64,000 bases of DNA from NCBI GenBank assembly GCA_029582155.1, contig CM055898.1, forward strand, positions 27,163,245 through 27,227,244, written 5' to 3'. This document shows positions 1 through 11,880 of the stretch, in pieces. The first letter of the stretch is position 1. Each line of letters starts with the position of its first letter. The notes under the pieces are model-generated. The model saw only the letters and a program-made list of their open reading frames with translations, was not told where the DNA came from and ran no database searches. The translations under genes were made by a program, and so were the position numbers. Source of the DNA: Panopea generosa (taxonomy: Eukaryota; Mollusca; Bivalvia; Adapedonta; Hiatellidae).

Positions 1-1890
1 TCATTGGTACTCATACTTGACAAAATATCTTCAACTCTACTGCAAACATGCAAACTCAATCCCCATAAGTCCAGTTATTTGACTCATAATCCCAAGTATT
101 CCCCTCTTGTCATGCCTATATCTCACAAACGAGGTTTCAATAGCCATATCACTCTTCATAAACTTATGAAAGTACTGTCCATGGACCAGAGGTTGTAAGA
201 ATGAAATGAAAGAAATGGCATCATAAGCTTAACTGCTACCAAATGCATGGGCTAGTCAGCTTTTCTCTTAGCTCTTAAGTAAAAAATCATTATAAACAAG
301 GTTGTATTATATCATCTACCCATTACTTCGTTGTTTTACTTCTTTCAGCGAAAGTGTTTAGATCAGTTTCCAACTCTTAATATTAAAATGTTCCGCATAA
401 ACAACTCCACTGCTTGAATAAGAATATGACGTTCTCAGGGAATATTTGAGGGACTGCAAAAAAAAACTCGATATACTTGAATATCGACACAGATTTTGTC
501 TCAAGTCAATATTTATTTTCATCACCTGGGCTGCGTTCCGCACGGTTAAACATATTTACTTTGTTTATAACGCAAACGTTGAGCTAACGAACGAAAAGTA
601 AACGGAAATCGGTCTACTCGGCGTTGTCCCGTCACTTCCCATTAAGTCACGCGATTAAACACACACAAACAGCTCGCAGAGGTGTTTAATCTGTTGGCAA
701 ACTTTAAAGCGAACATGTCGTTCAGTTCACTTCTGTAATCAACCGGAATATCGATTCAAGCAATATCGAGATAACAAGTTTCGACTTTATATTCATTATG
801 ACGACAGCTGCTTACTTATCATTAACATGAACATTTACATTTTTCTATACCCCGTGAAAATTAAAAAAAAAATTACTAATTACAAATTATGTAGACAAGA
901 GTAGTAAAACAAAACAGACATAGACTGCTCCAAGGTATTACAACAGCTGTATAACTCGTCGTAATGGAAATTGTGGACAACTTCCGACATTATTTAAGAA
1001 TATTTTATTTGCATATATTATCAATTGTGTAAGTTTTATATTTTAGATGGTAGTGACTTTTTAACTAAATAAAATCAATTGATTTAAAACATTATAATGC
1101 ACTTTTAAAACCAAAATATACGAAAAATATAATTTTAAACTAATTTGCCGCCATATTGGCAGCCATCTTGAATATTTCAAAATGCTTACTTATGACAAGA
1201 TAGCATAATCACCAAAAACATTTACTATACACTTCCATGCAAGGTTCAGTGCTGTATCTGCCGTATTACTAGTTATGCATCGTCATTGAAAATTAAATGA
1301 ATAAGAACACATCAACACTTTTCCACAAAAACTAAAATTCTTTATATTATTGTTATATCCATCTGTTAAAATCTAGTCATTTTTTAACACAAGTGATGTC
1401 TTTTTTAGTATGTACTTTTCGAGCGTTTGCTTTGTACATAGACAACAGCAGAACACAGCCCCTATTGACAATTTTGACTTTATTTCTAACTAAATACATG
1501 AGACTTTTTCTTAATCGAGAACCATGTTAACATCATTAAATAAAGGTGCAACAATGCAGCGATAATATGCCTCTGAGCAAGTTGATATTTAAGTAATATC
1601 AATCATTTACAATGAGCTCAAGACAGACAACAAAGTAGATATTGAATAAATTAAATTATCATTAATAAAAGTAAAGTCATTTTAGATATATGAAGGTTAA
1701 CATACATTCATACATCATATTTGTGCATTATCACAAATTTACAAAGGTTAATATATATACAAACAACAGTTTTTCATGAATTTAAACACTGCAACATACC
1801 GGTGCAGGTAATGACGTTATTCACACGACGTCATCATAAAAGGAGTTACTCCTTTTCAAAATATTCTTTGTTATTTTCAACACACCTAAG
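1..1890. other. AT-rich anonymous DNA
   Basis: Seen: AT-rich sequence with frequent stops in all frames and no recognised motif. Positions 560-740 are somewhat richer in GC and CpG than their surroundings, but no coding frame or TATA-like element stands out. The short open frames here begin with non-ATG codons or lack coding character. I see nothing I can name. Confidence 0.6.
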
Positions 1891-1894
1891 GCGC

Positions 1895-2290
1895 TTTACC
1901 CATTTTTCCTAAATGATTCCAAACCATTCTGTGCCGAGCCCTTTATTAAATTCTAATGTTTCTCTCATTAATTGGCCGCACAAAGACTCCTTAAGTTTAG
2001 GGAAATACGTAAAGTCAAGGGGTTACGAGGTCCGGGGAGTAGGTTGTATGTACAAGTATCTGAACACCCAATATGTCGATTTCCATTTGAGTCGTCACGG
2101 TCGTATTACTTGGTGCATTGTCCTGACAGGTTCTTGTGCCTTTCAACGGTTTGCATTTTCTTGTAAATATATACTGGAGTCAGTCCAAGCTCTTTACAAA
2201 ACTCAATAACGTTTCAGTGCCACGCACTGTCGTTTGATGTCGCCTTTTTTTTTCAAACTTCTCATTGAAGTTGATATCATGAAACGAGCA
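1895..2290 (-). pseudogene. Mariner-type (DD34D) transposase remnant
   Basis: Read on the minus strand, about 2135-1940 gives DNAPSNTTVTTQMEIDILG, then a block with YSPDL, and after a one-base frame change DFTYFPKLKESLCGQL. This is the order seen in mariner transposases, where DNA(R)PH, a YSPDL-DF block containing the third catalytic Asp, and FPKLK-L-GQ follow each other. Just upstream, 2215-2140 reads EFCKELGLTPVYIYKKM, which resembles the N-terminal helix region. The N-terminal and C-terminal parts are therefore joined with most of the middle missing, including the segment expected to hold the first catalytic Asp. With the frameshift and an in-frame stop, this copy is dead. Open frames on the plus strand over the same bases are shadows. 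No terminal inverted repeats were found. The family call is good; the exact borders are approximate. Confidence 0.72.
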
Positions 2291-2545
2291 CCACTCAATC
2301 GTTAATAATAAAATTTTCTTCAATTTTTTATAAATATGACAACGCTGTCTTTGATGTTAACGTTCCTGATTTTTTTAAGCGGCAAACATGCGTCATTATT
2401 TTTTAATTGAACTACACATTACCGACATTAACAGTTGAAATTGAGATGTTTTAGGGCTGCGCCGGTCAAACATATATGATATGAATCAATCGCTTGCAGA
2501 ATCGACGTATAATATTGATGAAATTGCGCAATTTTGCCTGAAATT

Positions 2546-2819
2546 TAATAAGGACTACCAATCCCCGGCCGGGTCATACCAAAGACTTTAAAAATGGTAC
2601 TAGAAGCTTCCTCGGTTGACGCTCAGCATTTAGAGGAGAGTTCTAGGTCTGGTTGGCTCGGTGTAGGTATAATGTGACTGGGTGGGATATCATACCATGT
2701 GTCTGCGGCATGATACTCCAGTGTGACAGCGCTCAGAATACTGACACCGTCGCGATATGACTGAAAAATTGTTGAAAGCGACGCTAAACACCATACAACA
2801 ACAACGTAATAAGGACTAC
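2546..2819 (+). mobile_element. Bivalve-type SINE with 13-bp target-site duplication
   Basis: Seen: TAATAAGGACTAC occurs exactly at 2546-2558 and 2807-2819 and brackets a 248-bp insert (2559-2806). The insert has the look of a bivalve dispersed SINE core: GGCCGGGTCATACC near its start, GTCTGCGGCATGATACTCC in the middle, and the tail GCGACGCTAAACACC followed by (CAA)n. Known: core sequences like this, ending in GACGTTAAAC plus a short repeat, are common in bivalve genomes and transcripts. No A-box or B-box is evident at the left end, so the copy is probably 5'-truncated or lacks its tRNA head. The overlapping minus-strand open frame (2623-2892) is a shadow. The target-site duplication makes retrotransposition the best explanation. 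Confidence 0.82.
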
Positions 2820-3179
2820 AAATGCAAAACATCAGTTCACTGAGATGTCGGAAAGGGGGTTTACCGGAGTTTGTCACGCTATCTTGGAACAATCCTCGTA
2901 CATTGTCACCGTTAACCCTTTATTTACAATTGATACGTATACATTGACGAAAACGATTCATAAATATGTTTAATACAACATTTTTACTAAGCAATAAACA
3001 CGATATCTATTACTTATATTTTACCAATGAAATATTGCTATTCTAGTGAAAAATATCCATATATGTATAAATATGTACCTCAAATGATTGTAAATATATT
3101 AAATACAATGATTGTTAATTTTCTGTGGAATGAACAACGCGGAAAAATTTAAAAAAACACATTGATTGATTATAAGTTA

Positions 3180-4330
3180 AAGGTGGAATCCAGCTTCCTT
3201 CTTTAAATCACCCAAAATGTAATGGATTCAAGTTTTGAATAATAGTGATGAAGCGAATTTGACAATATGGCAAGATTTTTTGGGAGATAATTATTTAATT
3301 TATTAAATGAATATAGATAGTTTTAAAAGCATTCCTGGTCACCAACCAAAACATGATTTATATATCGGTCTTATAAATTATTGGATTCAAGTGAAAATAA
3401 AACAAAAATTAAATCATGTAAAGACTTTGAATCTATCAGAAAACAGATAACTTGGAGAAACAAAGAACCAAAAACGAACGATAAATTTTAAATATTCAGC
3501 AATTGGATACAATCTAAACTTTTATTTACAAACGATATCATTAATAAAATGAAGAGATAAATCAAGAGGGACTATTTAGATAAATTGATTTATAAATCCA
3601 ATTTGATATGTCAAACAGTTAATTAGCAATATCAAACGATGGAAAGTTATATTAAAATCAGAAGAAAACAATCACTAGTTCAAACAGAACATGATGTTAA
3701 TATTAATACTCAAGGTGGAATAATAATTGACTTGAGAACAACAAATAATAAACAACTATACGATTACTTAGTTAACCTTAAATTTACAAAACCATACGTT
3801 CATACGCACTAATTGGAAAAATATGAATAGTTTTATTCACACTTTACATGATAATATAATTAAACAGTTGGGATATAATCTATTTTTTAGTAAACAATGT
3901 AGTTCCTTCCAGAGAAATGCAACATATGTGATAACTAAGCCAAACGTGTTTTTTTTTATGTATGTGGTGAAAATGAAACATGCACACATCCTTTCATTGA
4001 TTGCCAAGAAGTAGAAACTCTATTAATATAACAGATATTTCAAAACATTGTGTCATATCAGCAGTAATGAAAACGTTAATAAATACAGTTATCGGAAACA
4101 AAATAACATAAATTCTACTTTAGCACTTGTAAGAATTTGTAAATTTAAAGCATATTTCGTAAGTAATTGCAGAAGCATGCAGAATAATATATATGCATTA
4201 TTAAAAAACATACATATTTCATTCTTTCGATATTAAGAAAGGAACGAAAAATATGCTAAGCGTGCACGTATTTAAATTGTTTTACAATTTTAAAATATTA
4301 CTAATATACTTGGAATCAATCATGATATGT
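3180..4330 (+). pseudogene. LINE (Tx1/L1-like) 3' part, decayed
   Basis: Seen: the frame starting at 3957 reads YVCGENETCTHPFIDCQEVE (3957-4016). This matches the C-terminal cysteine/histidine knuckle of LINE ORF2 proteins (CxxC-ET-H-F-DC). Further downstream NSTLALVRICKFKAYFV and ERNEKYAKRA look like the conserved tail of Tx1/L1-like ORF2. Upstream the fragments NWIQSKLLFTNDIINKMKR and IKRDYLDKLIYKSN are broken by many stops. A T run at 3949-3957 coincides with a frame change. No reverse transcriptase catalytic motif survives, so this is the 3' end only. Family placement at clade level is inference from motif spacing. The adjacent 433-bp element begins about 100 bp downstream. Confidence 0.7.
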
Positions 4331-4434
4331 TTATAAGTATTAGGTATAAGTGGATTTAATGTGATATATTATGTTTATAATGTAAATTATAATGTAATTA
4401 TTAAATAATTTGTATATATAAAAATACCCTAAAA

Positions 4435-4867
4435 GTCTCACTTAAGAATTACTTCCCTTAACATGACAGCCAAGAAATTAGAGCTTGTTTATCGGTTGGG
4501 CATTATATTTGTTTGGTAAAAATCAACCAATTGTCATACCACTTGTACATATGGGAACATTTTCATGATTTCTGCCAAGTTTGAATGGCGTTGGGTACTG
4601 TTTGATGAAGCTATAACAGTTTAAAGATGCATGGGGATACACTGCAACAAATGAACAGAATTGTCGAAAATGAAGGGGTGTTTTCAAACCATAGAAATTG
4701 TGAAAAAAGGCAACCTGGTGAACAAGATGGTTATTTCTATATAATCGGATAAAAGTAGACTATCTATGGAAACAAGGTACTTTTAGAACCATTTGTAATG
4801 TGTCCAGTGCTCCGGAAGTGCATTTCTCTATATGCAGAACAGTATAAAATTAATTGTTATATGAGAC
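4435..4867 (+). mobile_element. 433-bp TIR element (MITE-like), copy 1
   Basis: The element begins GTCTCACTTAAGAATTAC and ends ATTGTTATATGAGAC, giving short imperfect terminal inverted repeats around GTCTCA..TGAGAC. Its interior is shared with three other places in the window. AACAGTTTAA..GATACACTGCAACAAAT is shared with 28.9 kb. AAGTGCATTTCTCTATATG followed by CAGAACAGT is the reverse complement of sequence at 39.8 and 41.8 kb. Length (433 bp) agrees with copy 3 (434 bp). No coding frame is conserved, so it is non-autonomous. I could not see a convincing target-site duplication, so the superfamily is unassigned. Confidence 0.75.
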
Positions 4868-5009
4868 GTTTAAGCTGCTATTGCTTATAAGATTTCCGTT
4901 TTCTCATTCACTTTGATGTTCAGCGATGTGAAACTACATGTATAAAAAACATAAGACAAAATAAAGTATTAATTAACAAATACATTATATGATTTAGAAT
5001 ATAAGAATC

Positions 5010-5345
5010 TTACATGCGTTTGAGGTTTGTATAGAAAAGTCCGTCCGGAGGAATAACAGTTTTGGCGGGAACGAGACTCTGCCGAGTTTCCCGCTGAATA
5101 GAATTGTACTTTGACAAATAGCAAAATAAATATGCAAATTGTTTCGTTGACAAAGTGTAGTATTCAAGTCCATAAAAATGCAAACTGACGTTATAAAACC
5201 TTATACGAATATGCCATAGAAACTCAATAAAAGTAAATAGAAATAAAACTGCCTCAGTGGAATCCACATAAATCATACGAAGAACAATGATTTGGTATAA
5301 TGACATCTGTACAGTCAATAAAAGTGCACTTTGAAATCCTGACAT
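5010..5345 (-). CDS. Hypothetical 111-codon open frame
   Basis: This is the longest ATG-started open frame outside repeats in the first 17 kb. It starts at 5345 (minus) and encodes hydrophobic and aromatic stretches followed by a more polar C-terminus. No domain or signal peptide is recognised. The final codons read CGC ATG TAA GAT, so the stop overlaps a possible splice donor (AT|GTAAGA) and the frame could be part of a spliced exon. A possible acceptor lies just inside the frame (GACTGTACAG|ATG near 5304). There is no similarity I recognise and no promoter I can defend. In AT-rich DNA a frame this long can occur by chance, so this is a weak call. Confidence 0.2.
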   Translation of the reverse strand: MSGFQSALLLTVQMSLYQIIVLRMIYVDSTEAVLFLFTFIEFLWHIRIRFYNVSLHFYGLEYYTLSTKQFAYLFCYLSKYNSIQRETRQSLVPAKTVIPPDGLFYTNLKRM

Positions 5346-8300
5346 ATTGTTTTTACTTCGCTCTACGAATATACGTCAAATATTGGATCAAGAAGAAGAG
5401 TCTAGCGGGGTTACCTTTCTGAGTGCAACACAAAACTACAGCGAAGACGAATCTTAATTTATATCACTGAAATAAGAAATAGAGAAGCTGATTTTGCCTC
5501 AAATAAAATCGGATAGAAATACAAAATAATTTATTTAGATTTTTCTGTTGCAACGTTTAAAAAATCTGTCCTAAAACTAAATGACTGGCTACTTGACCTA
5601 GATATGGTTTACGTTTACATTCTTCTTTCAGAAATTTTTTATTTTATCTATTACTAAGTCTTAACCTTTTATGATCCTTCGAGTTTAAAGATCTCATAAG
5701 ACAATATTGCATCCAATGCGATTCTCTATGGAATAGTCATACTGCATTTGAGTGCTTTAAAGTGCATTTCACTTGCAGTTACTAAGTTTACCAACTGTAC
5801 CGTTAAATTCTTCAAGCCTTGGAGACAAGTGATATGTCAATTTTTTTCTTTTTTACTGAACCGAGTTTTCAGTTGCCTAAACATCCCTTAAGTAAGGACG
5901 CAGCTCATATACGGTTCATATTATCGTGAATAATTACCATTTCGTCACCCATTCACCATTTTAACGGCGTGTTAATGTCATACCAATACATGTCACATTG
6001 TGAGTGTGTTCGTATTGCACTTATATTTTATTTTCATATATTATCATAATTACAAAAACGTCGTTTTATTTAACATAATTTAGATGAACGGTAACAGAAT
6101 TGAACATAATGTATCATACATGTTCTGTAACAATACTCTCACATACTCAAAGTTTCGGAAAAGTAAATCTAATTATGTATAACATTAATGTATTCTCTAT
6201 AGAGTCAAATTAGTTTTGACCTAGATCCAGTCATAGACCACACAAATCTCTTGACAAAATAATGACAAAACGAAAATACACTACATCCGACCATGATAAT
6301 AGCATTGATGCTCAATGACAAATTGTCCTTTGAGGATTACAACGCAAATGACATACACAGCCGGAATTCAAATTAGGAAAAGAATGAAAGTAAAGTATGA
6401 GTGACAAAGTTTTAATTTTAATCATAACAGACAAATAATTTGTTAGTTGCCTCATATATTTTTTGAAAGTTCAATATTGTGATTTTGTTGGAAGATAATT
6501 GAAAAGTATGTCTTTATTACTGTTTGTACACCAAAAGACTTTAGAAACGCAACACTGAGAAAACACCCATTAAACATTGAATTCTTTATTAATTTTTTAA
6601 AATATGTATTGTATTTATAATTTAATATATTTTTACTTTTCCTGGAAATTTTCATTAAAATCTATTGCGGTTATCACTTATTTCTATTTATCTGATACAT
6701 ACAACCCCGTTACCTAAATCACAAAATCATTGTCTTGTACTATATGCACCGAAACACGTGCGACAGCGACTTCTCATTGAATGGAAATTATTTGAAATCC
6801 GCCTTGTGGTATGTTGTTCCGCTTTTGAACAAGCGATTGAGTAGTAATTGAACGCTGATTTCAATAATTTTATTGCGAAAAAAAAATACCATAGAACAGA
6901 AAACTAAATACCAAAATACAGATAAATAGATACTCTAAACAAATTTATACAGACAATAAAAATGTGTCGTTTTTTGTGAATTGTGGTAACGGGAGATGTA
7001 TGTTTCAAATTAATAACGAGAAGGATAATCGCAGAATATTTTGATGAAACTTTCCAGAAAAACTCGACAAATGTTACATTATAAAATAAATTAAATTTCA
7101 ATGATTAGACGTTTTAAAAGTGATAGTGGTGACATCAATTGAAATTATTCCTTAGCGCGATTGGTATGCAAGATAAATAACCATTCGTGTTTAGGGGGAT
7201 GGTTACGGATAGAAAGTTCCTTTCCTTCAGACAACGACTTTCGTGGTAATACGGCAAAGCATCGTTCCCCACAAATCAATTTTCCATTAGGACGAATAAT
7301 TTTTCGGCCCTCAAACAAGCCAAAGAACCTTATTATCTTAATTTGCAATTCCTATATATATATCGTAAAATATACAGTTTCTCTCCACAAAGAATTACCA
7401 TAGCATATTTTGATAGTTATAAAGCAATCAATCAATCAAACAATTAACTCACATCAGGCTCAGCATTGTATGCCTTTTTGTTCCATTTAAACCTGTTTAA
7501 ATTGATTTGTTTTCACTTTTTGTTAATATCAAATAATTTGCTCCATTGCAAAAATATATTGTGACGATCTTCAAAATCAAAACAATCATTATCCAAAACT
7601 GAATTATGCAAAACTATGGTAATTTAAGAATCTTTGTCCAATAAAGTCAATAGAGTTAAAGTGATATCAATCCAAGAGATTCAAAGTGAAAAGGCAAAAA
7701 CATTACAGATACTGTTGGTAAGATAAGAATACGTGATATGAAAGAGACATTGATAACGTGGTTCATCGCGTGTGATTATACATATGATAAGCTTTCTGTA
7801 CACATTCTATTGTGTGATTTCTGTATTTTATCATGTTATTCCTATCACAACAACAGTATGCTTTAGTGTTTGCCTATTCAAGAGAATTTATCATGTGAAA
7901 GTAATCTTAGTATACATTTTTGTGGAATGTATTTAAAATAAATAATACATGCTAGAAAAAATGATATGCTTGTTTACATTTATTCCTAAAAGAAGTTCCA
8001 TTAAGCATAATTTACAGTATATGCTATTATTCATACATGTTCATTACAGGACGATGAAACTATAAATAGCATTTATACGTTTATTGTTTTGACTTTGTAG
8101 TTGTTGTTGTTGTTGAAGGTGGTGGTGATGATGTTTTATAAATATAAACATAACAGGTGCGACATTAGGTGATCATTTCCGATCCTTGTCCCTCTTAAGA
8201 TGAGGTGGTTAAAGCGAAATGAAATGTGATCAAATATAAAAAAAAAATACTATGGATAACTGGCATGACTTTGAAGCTATGAATTACATCACATTAATTT

Positions 8301-8838
8301 TATTTTTTTTATTGTTTATCCATGACATTTTTAGTATATTTATGTTGTGCCTATCACATACTAGCGTGTGTTTGGATCAACCAAATAATAAACAAATGTC
8401 CCTCGGGTCGTAATAAGATGATTTTTACGTGTGTGTCAATTCAATTAACAGATTGCATGCAATACTTTAATTAACAAAGACATGGAACTCAATTGTAAAC
8501 CAATTTTTTTTACCAATTTAGTTCACAAAGTATAAGGAAGAAAACGATAAGGATCGTTTCTTTCTTTAAATTTTAATAGGGGTGCAGTATTGGATCAATT
8601 TCTCAAAAGTTGTTTTTTATTAACTGTGATAATTTGTAAAAGTCATCCTGAAACAGATAATTTAGATAAACAAAAAAAACATATCAAATTATTTCAAAAA
8701 TGCTTGTAACTATTTGTTAAAAGAAAATGTCGATGTATTCATAGCATTTATGTAGCAAATGTATTAAATATCTCTCCTGCACAAACATTTTCTTTGTTAT
8801 TCAATATTAAAAATGAATTTAACTCCATAAAGATAGTA
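5346..8838. other. Anonymous AT-rich DNA with two opposed short frames
   Basis: Mostly featureless. At 7145-7403 both strands are open: plus reads GGWLRIESSFPSDNDFRGN, minus reads CGERCFAVLPRKSLSEGKEL. The block is richer in GC than its flanks, which hints at former coding sequence. I recognise neither translation and cannot choose a strand. A short (TTG)n run followed by GGTGGTGGTGATGATG lies at about 8096-8132. Nothing else is supportable. Confidence 0.4.
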
Positions 8839-8925
8839 TACATCGTCCCATTGATGTAATGAGGTACCAAGTGCCTTCCTATGTCATATACACTTGGTAC
8901 CTTATTACACTAATGGGACGATGTA
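8839..8925 (+). repeat. Near-perfect 35-bp inverted repeat (hairpin)
   Basis: The left arm (8839-8873) and right arm (8891-8925) are inverted copies separated by a 17-nt spacer. Both contain CATCGTCCCATT and GGTACCAAGTG or their complements. There are three differences. Read as plus-strand RNA, two of them become G-U pairs and one remains an A-C mismatch, so the plus transcript would fold more stably than the minus one. Size (87 nt) and a 35-bp stem suit a microRNA-type precursor, but a foldback transposon tip would look the same. No second copy was noticed in the window. Confidence 0.85.
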
Positions 8926-9699
8926 ACTTTTAATGCAATTACACTGGGAAATAAATTGCTAAACTCCATGCTTTTTGTACTAGTGCTTCGATTGGTTATC
9001 GAGAGTGAAACCTGTGAAAGCAATGACCTCCATTGATTTGTTATTCGTCTTAATTAGACACATTTGATTTTCAATTTTCTATTTTTTTTCAAAGAAAATG
9101 AACCAGTATTGAGCAACAACTTGTCATAAAATGCCACTTTTGCATATTTCCTTTGCTGGTTGCCTAAGACAGGATTAAATGTGTGATCTACAAGTACTGC
9201 TTCACAACTGAAGATATGACGTGTATGCGTTCAGTATATATTCTATTGTTAAGGATCAGCCTTACTGATGACCACGGTTGATAAACCTTGGACATTTCAT
9301 CGCAGACATACCTTTGATAATTTAGTTAGTTTGTTATGTTGTTTGTTCATTTCGTTCGTTAGTTCATTTAGTTTTGCATCGTAATAATGTAGTTGTTAAG
9401 TTGTACTGCAGCATCCTGTTGTTCTGGTGTGGATGAAAGGACCTCAGACGACCTAACATACAAAATGCCACTATGTCATTTATTTATATGAAGTTCCTAG
9501 ACAACAGACGACATAAGAATTCTCATGTGCCGCCCTTTTGACGTCAGAGAAACGTTATGTCATTTGAAATTGATTTTTCTCCTCCTGCGGTCTGACAATA
9601 CTGTATCCCCACCCCGCCAAAAGACTACTTGGTGCAACTTGGACATCATAACCTACTTTTACCTTAAAAAGCGCAACAAAACCTAGTCTTTAGTTCGAA

Positions 9700-9909
9700 C
9701 TCAGTTCTCCCGATTGGTTCCATTAAATAGCAATGTTAGGAAAGTCCAATTTGAGCACATTGATAGGTCAATTGATTCAACTGAAATTGTGTATGAGGCC
9801 ACAGTTTAATAAGCGTGCAATTGCTATGAATTGTGGGACACTCATAGAATTCCCTGTTTTTTTAATTAGGGGTTTATATACCCGCTTCGAAAAGTATTAG
9901 GTTCTGGAA
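9700..9909 (+). promoter_or_regulatory. Promoter-like segment, copy A (TATA-containing)
   Basis: About 210 bp clearly related to 15857-16050. Shared landmarks in the same order: TAGCAAT, TTTGAGCAC.TTGAT.GGTCAA, TTCAACTGAAA, CACAGTTTA.TAAGCGT, CAATTGCTATGAATT, a TATA-like TTTATATA at 9873-9880, and AGGTTCTGG about 28 bp later. Preservation of the TATA-like box and its spacing suggests a core promoter carried on a duplicated or dispersed sequence. No open frame of interest follows. It may equally be part of an unrecognised transposable element. Confidence 0.4.
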
Positions 9910-11822
9910 ATTATTAGCACATATAATGTTACAGCTATAATGTCATCGTTAGACCCGACCCGACTGTGCGTCAATTCAAATTGTCAACTTGGTTATTATC
10001 ACATCAAGGTCGTGATCACGAATAAACTCGTGTAAGTTCATATGATTCTAATTGGTTGAAAATACCTTCTTCAAAACTGATACAATATCTATAAATTTCA
10101 AGAAGTAATATGAATGTCAGTGACATTGTTATATATTTTATTCACGTTCCAATCGCCTTATATAATATCAATATATACACACTTTCGTGTTTACGCCCCC
10201 TCTTGGGCATATCCAAATCCTTTTTCGAAAAGCGCAATAAAATAACCTCCTATTTGTTATCAAGCATTGTGGAATGCTCTTAAAACTAAAATATATAAAA
10301 TGACGTATTTTATTATTTCAACTCACTCTCACTAATAAAATGTTGATGGTGGATTTAGTTATTAATCATAATATCTCAAACATTCGAGCTCAAAAAATAA
10401 AGTTAAAAAGAAACACGCTGTCGATTTGTCAGTGGGAATGTGTTGGAATGAATTCGGTTTTACTGCCATTTTACTCAGAAACAGTTGCTTTGAATTGTCC
10501 ATTACTGTTTAATGCCAAAAGAAGTGTTTAATTTTCTAAAACAGAATCAACAAAGGGAATTCAGAGAATAATTAAAAAAATAAAAGCACGATATAACAAG
10601 AACCCCAAGAGGACATTAGGATACTCTACTGGATCATAGTGGCCATAGTACTTTTTTAAAATTTCACAATATGAACCCTCTTTTGGGGTCGTCTTAACCA
10701 TTTATGGCTCAATACCCCCAACACACCCTTATTAAACAAAACGTTAATTGTGTAACCCGATTCGCCCTAGGTAGCGCAAGGATAAATCTGGCAACACATA
10801 TCCTTGTAGTTTGCTGTCATACGTTTTATTTAAAATGAATACAATACCATGGAGAATAGAACACAAAATATTGTTTTCTCTATTACAATTTATTTCACAT
10901 ATATCAAAACAAGTACACTTGTACAGAAGTCAAATATAAAGATGAAAAATTAGTTGAAATTCAAGATGTAAAAAAGTTGAATGATCATTTAAATGAGATA
11001 TATGTCTCACTACACAGATACGGACCTTTTTTCAAACGGTAACATGATTCTTAGGCTTAAAAACAAGGTCAGTGTAGTTTGGTTTTTAAAATAGTTTCAT
11101 ATTGCTCATAGTAGTTGTGATTTCTTGCTGCAGATGAGTAGAGCAAAAGTTGGTATAGCATATACTGCAATAAGACATCACTGGTGTTAGAAAAAGTGAC
11201 TTTTATAGGATTTCAAAATCTCAGGGTGTAACTGCACCCTCTTTTAGAAAATCCAACGTGATCAACCTACCAGTTATTGTGCATTTTTATGTGGGTATAC
11301 ATTCCTGCTATGAAAATAAATTCTATATTTAAACCTTTTTTTTACCGAGGAAATCCTAGACCTTATTTTATATAGAACTAAGAACAAAATTCAACTGTGT
11401 AGTGATACCTAAATCCAAAGCAGCCATCAGATAAGAGACATTTTCTTTGCTTTCCCTTTTCCACGAAAAACACATGCTTTATTTAGTATTTGAATTTACG
11501 GCAAATTTCTACCGTATATACGGCAAACCGGCATATAACTACCCAGACCACACAGCAAAAGGTTGTAACATTGCATAACGACTGTTGTACCTTTCCAACT
11601 GCCTTATCAGTTTTCAAATATTTCCTTACTGCCAGCAGAGCAATGAATCAGTAAATAAAAAAGGAAGGCTCATACATTACAGAAAATTGATACGTAATAG
11701 AAAACTTGTTGCAATTAAACAAATAAAACAACATACAAATATTTGATCAAAAATCAAATTAAAAAAATTGCAACAATTGCTATGAAAAGGAAATAAATTT
11801 AATTTACAAACCATTCATCTGT

Positions 11823-11831
<9 letters not shown>

Positions 11832-11853
<22 letters not shown>

Positions 11854-11880
11854 TAATTATACATATATATATAATTATAC
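11832..11880. repeat. AT-rich microsatellite
   Basis: Adenine run followed by (AT)n and the twice-repeated ATATATAATTATACAT block. It marks the left edge of the degenerate repeat family described next. Confidence 0.9.

Noticed and set aside
1913..2209. 98-codon plus-strand ATG frame
   Set aside because: Antisense to a clear mariner transposase remnant.
7145..7403. Opposed 67- and 80-codon frames
   Set aside because: Both strands are open and somewhat GC-rich, but no family is recognised and no splice context decides between them.
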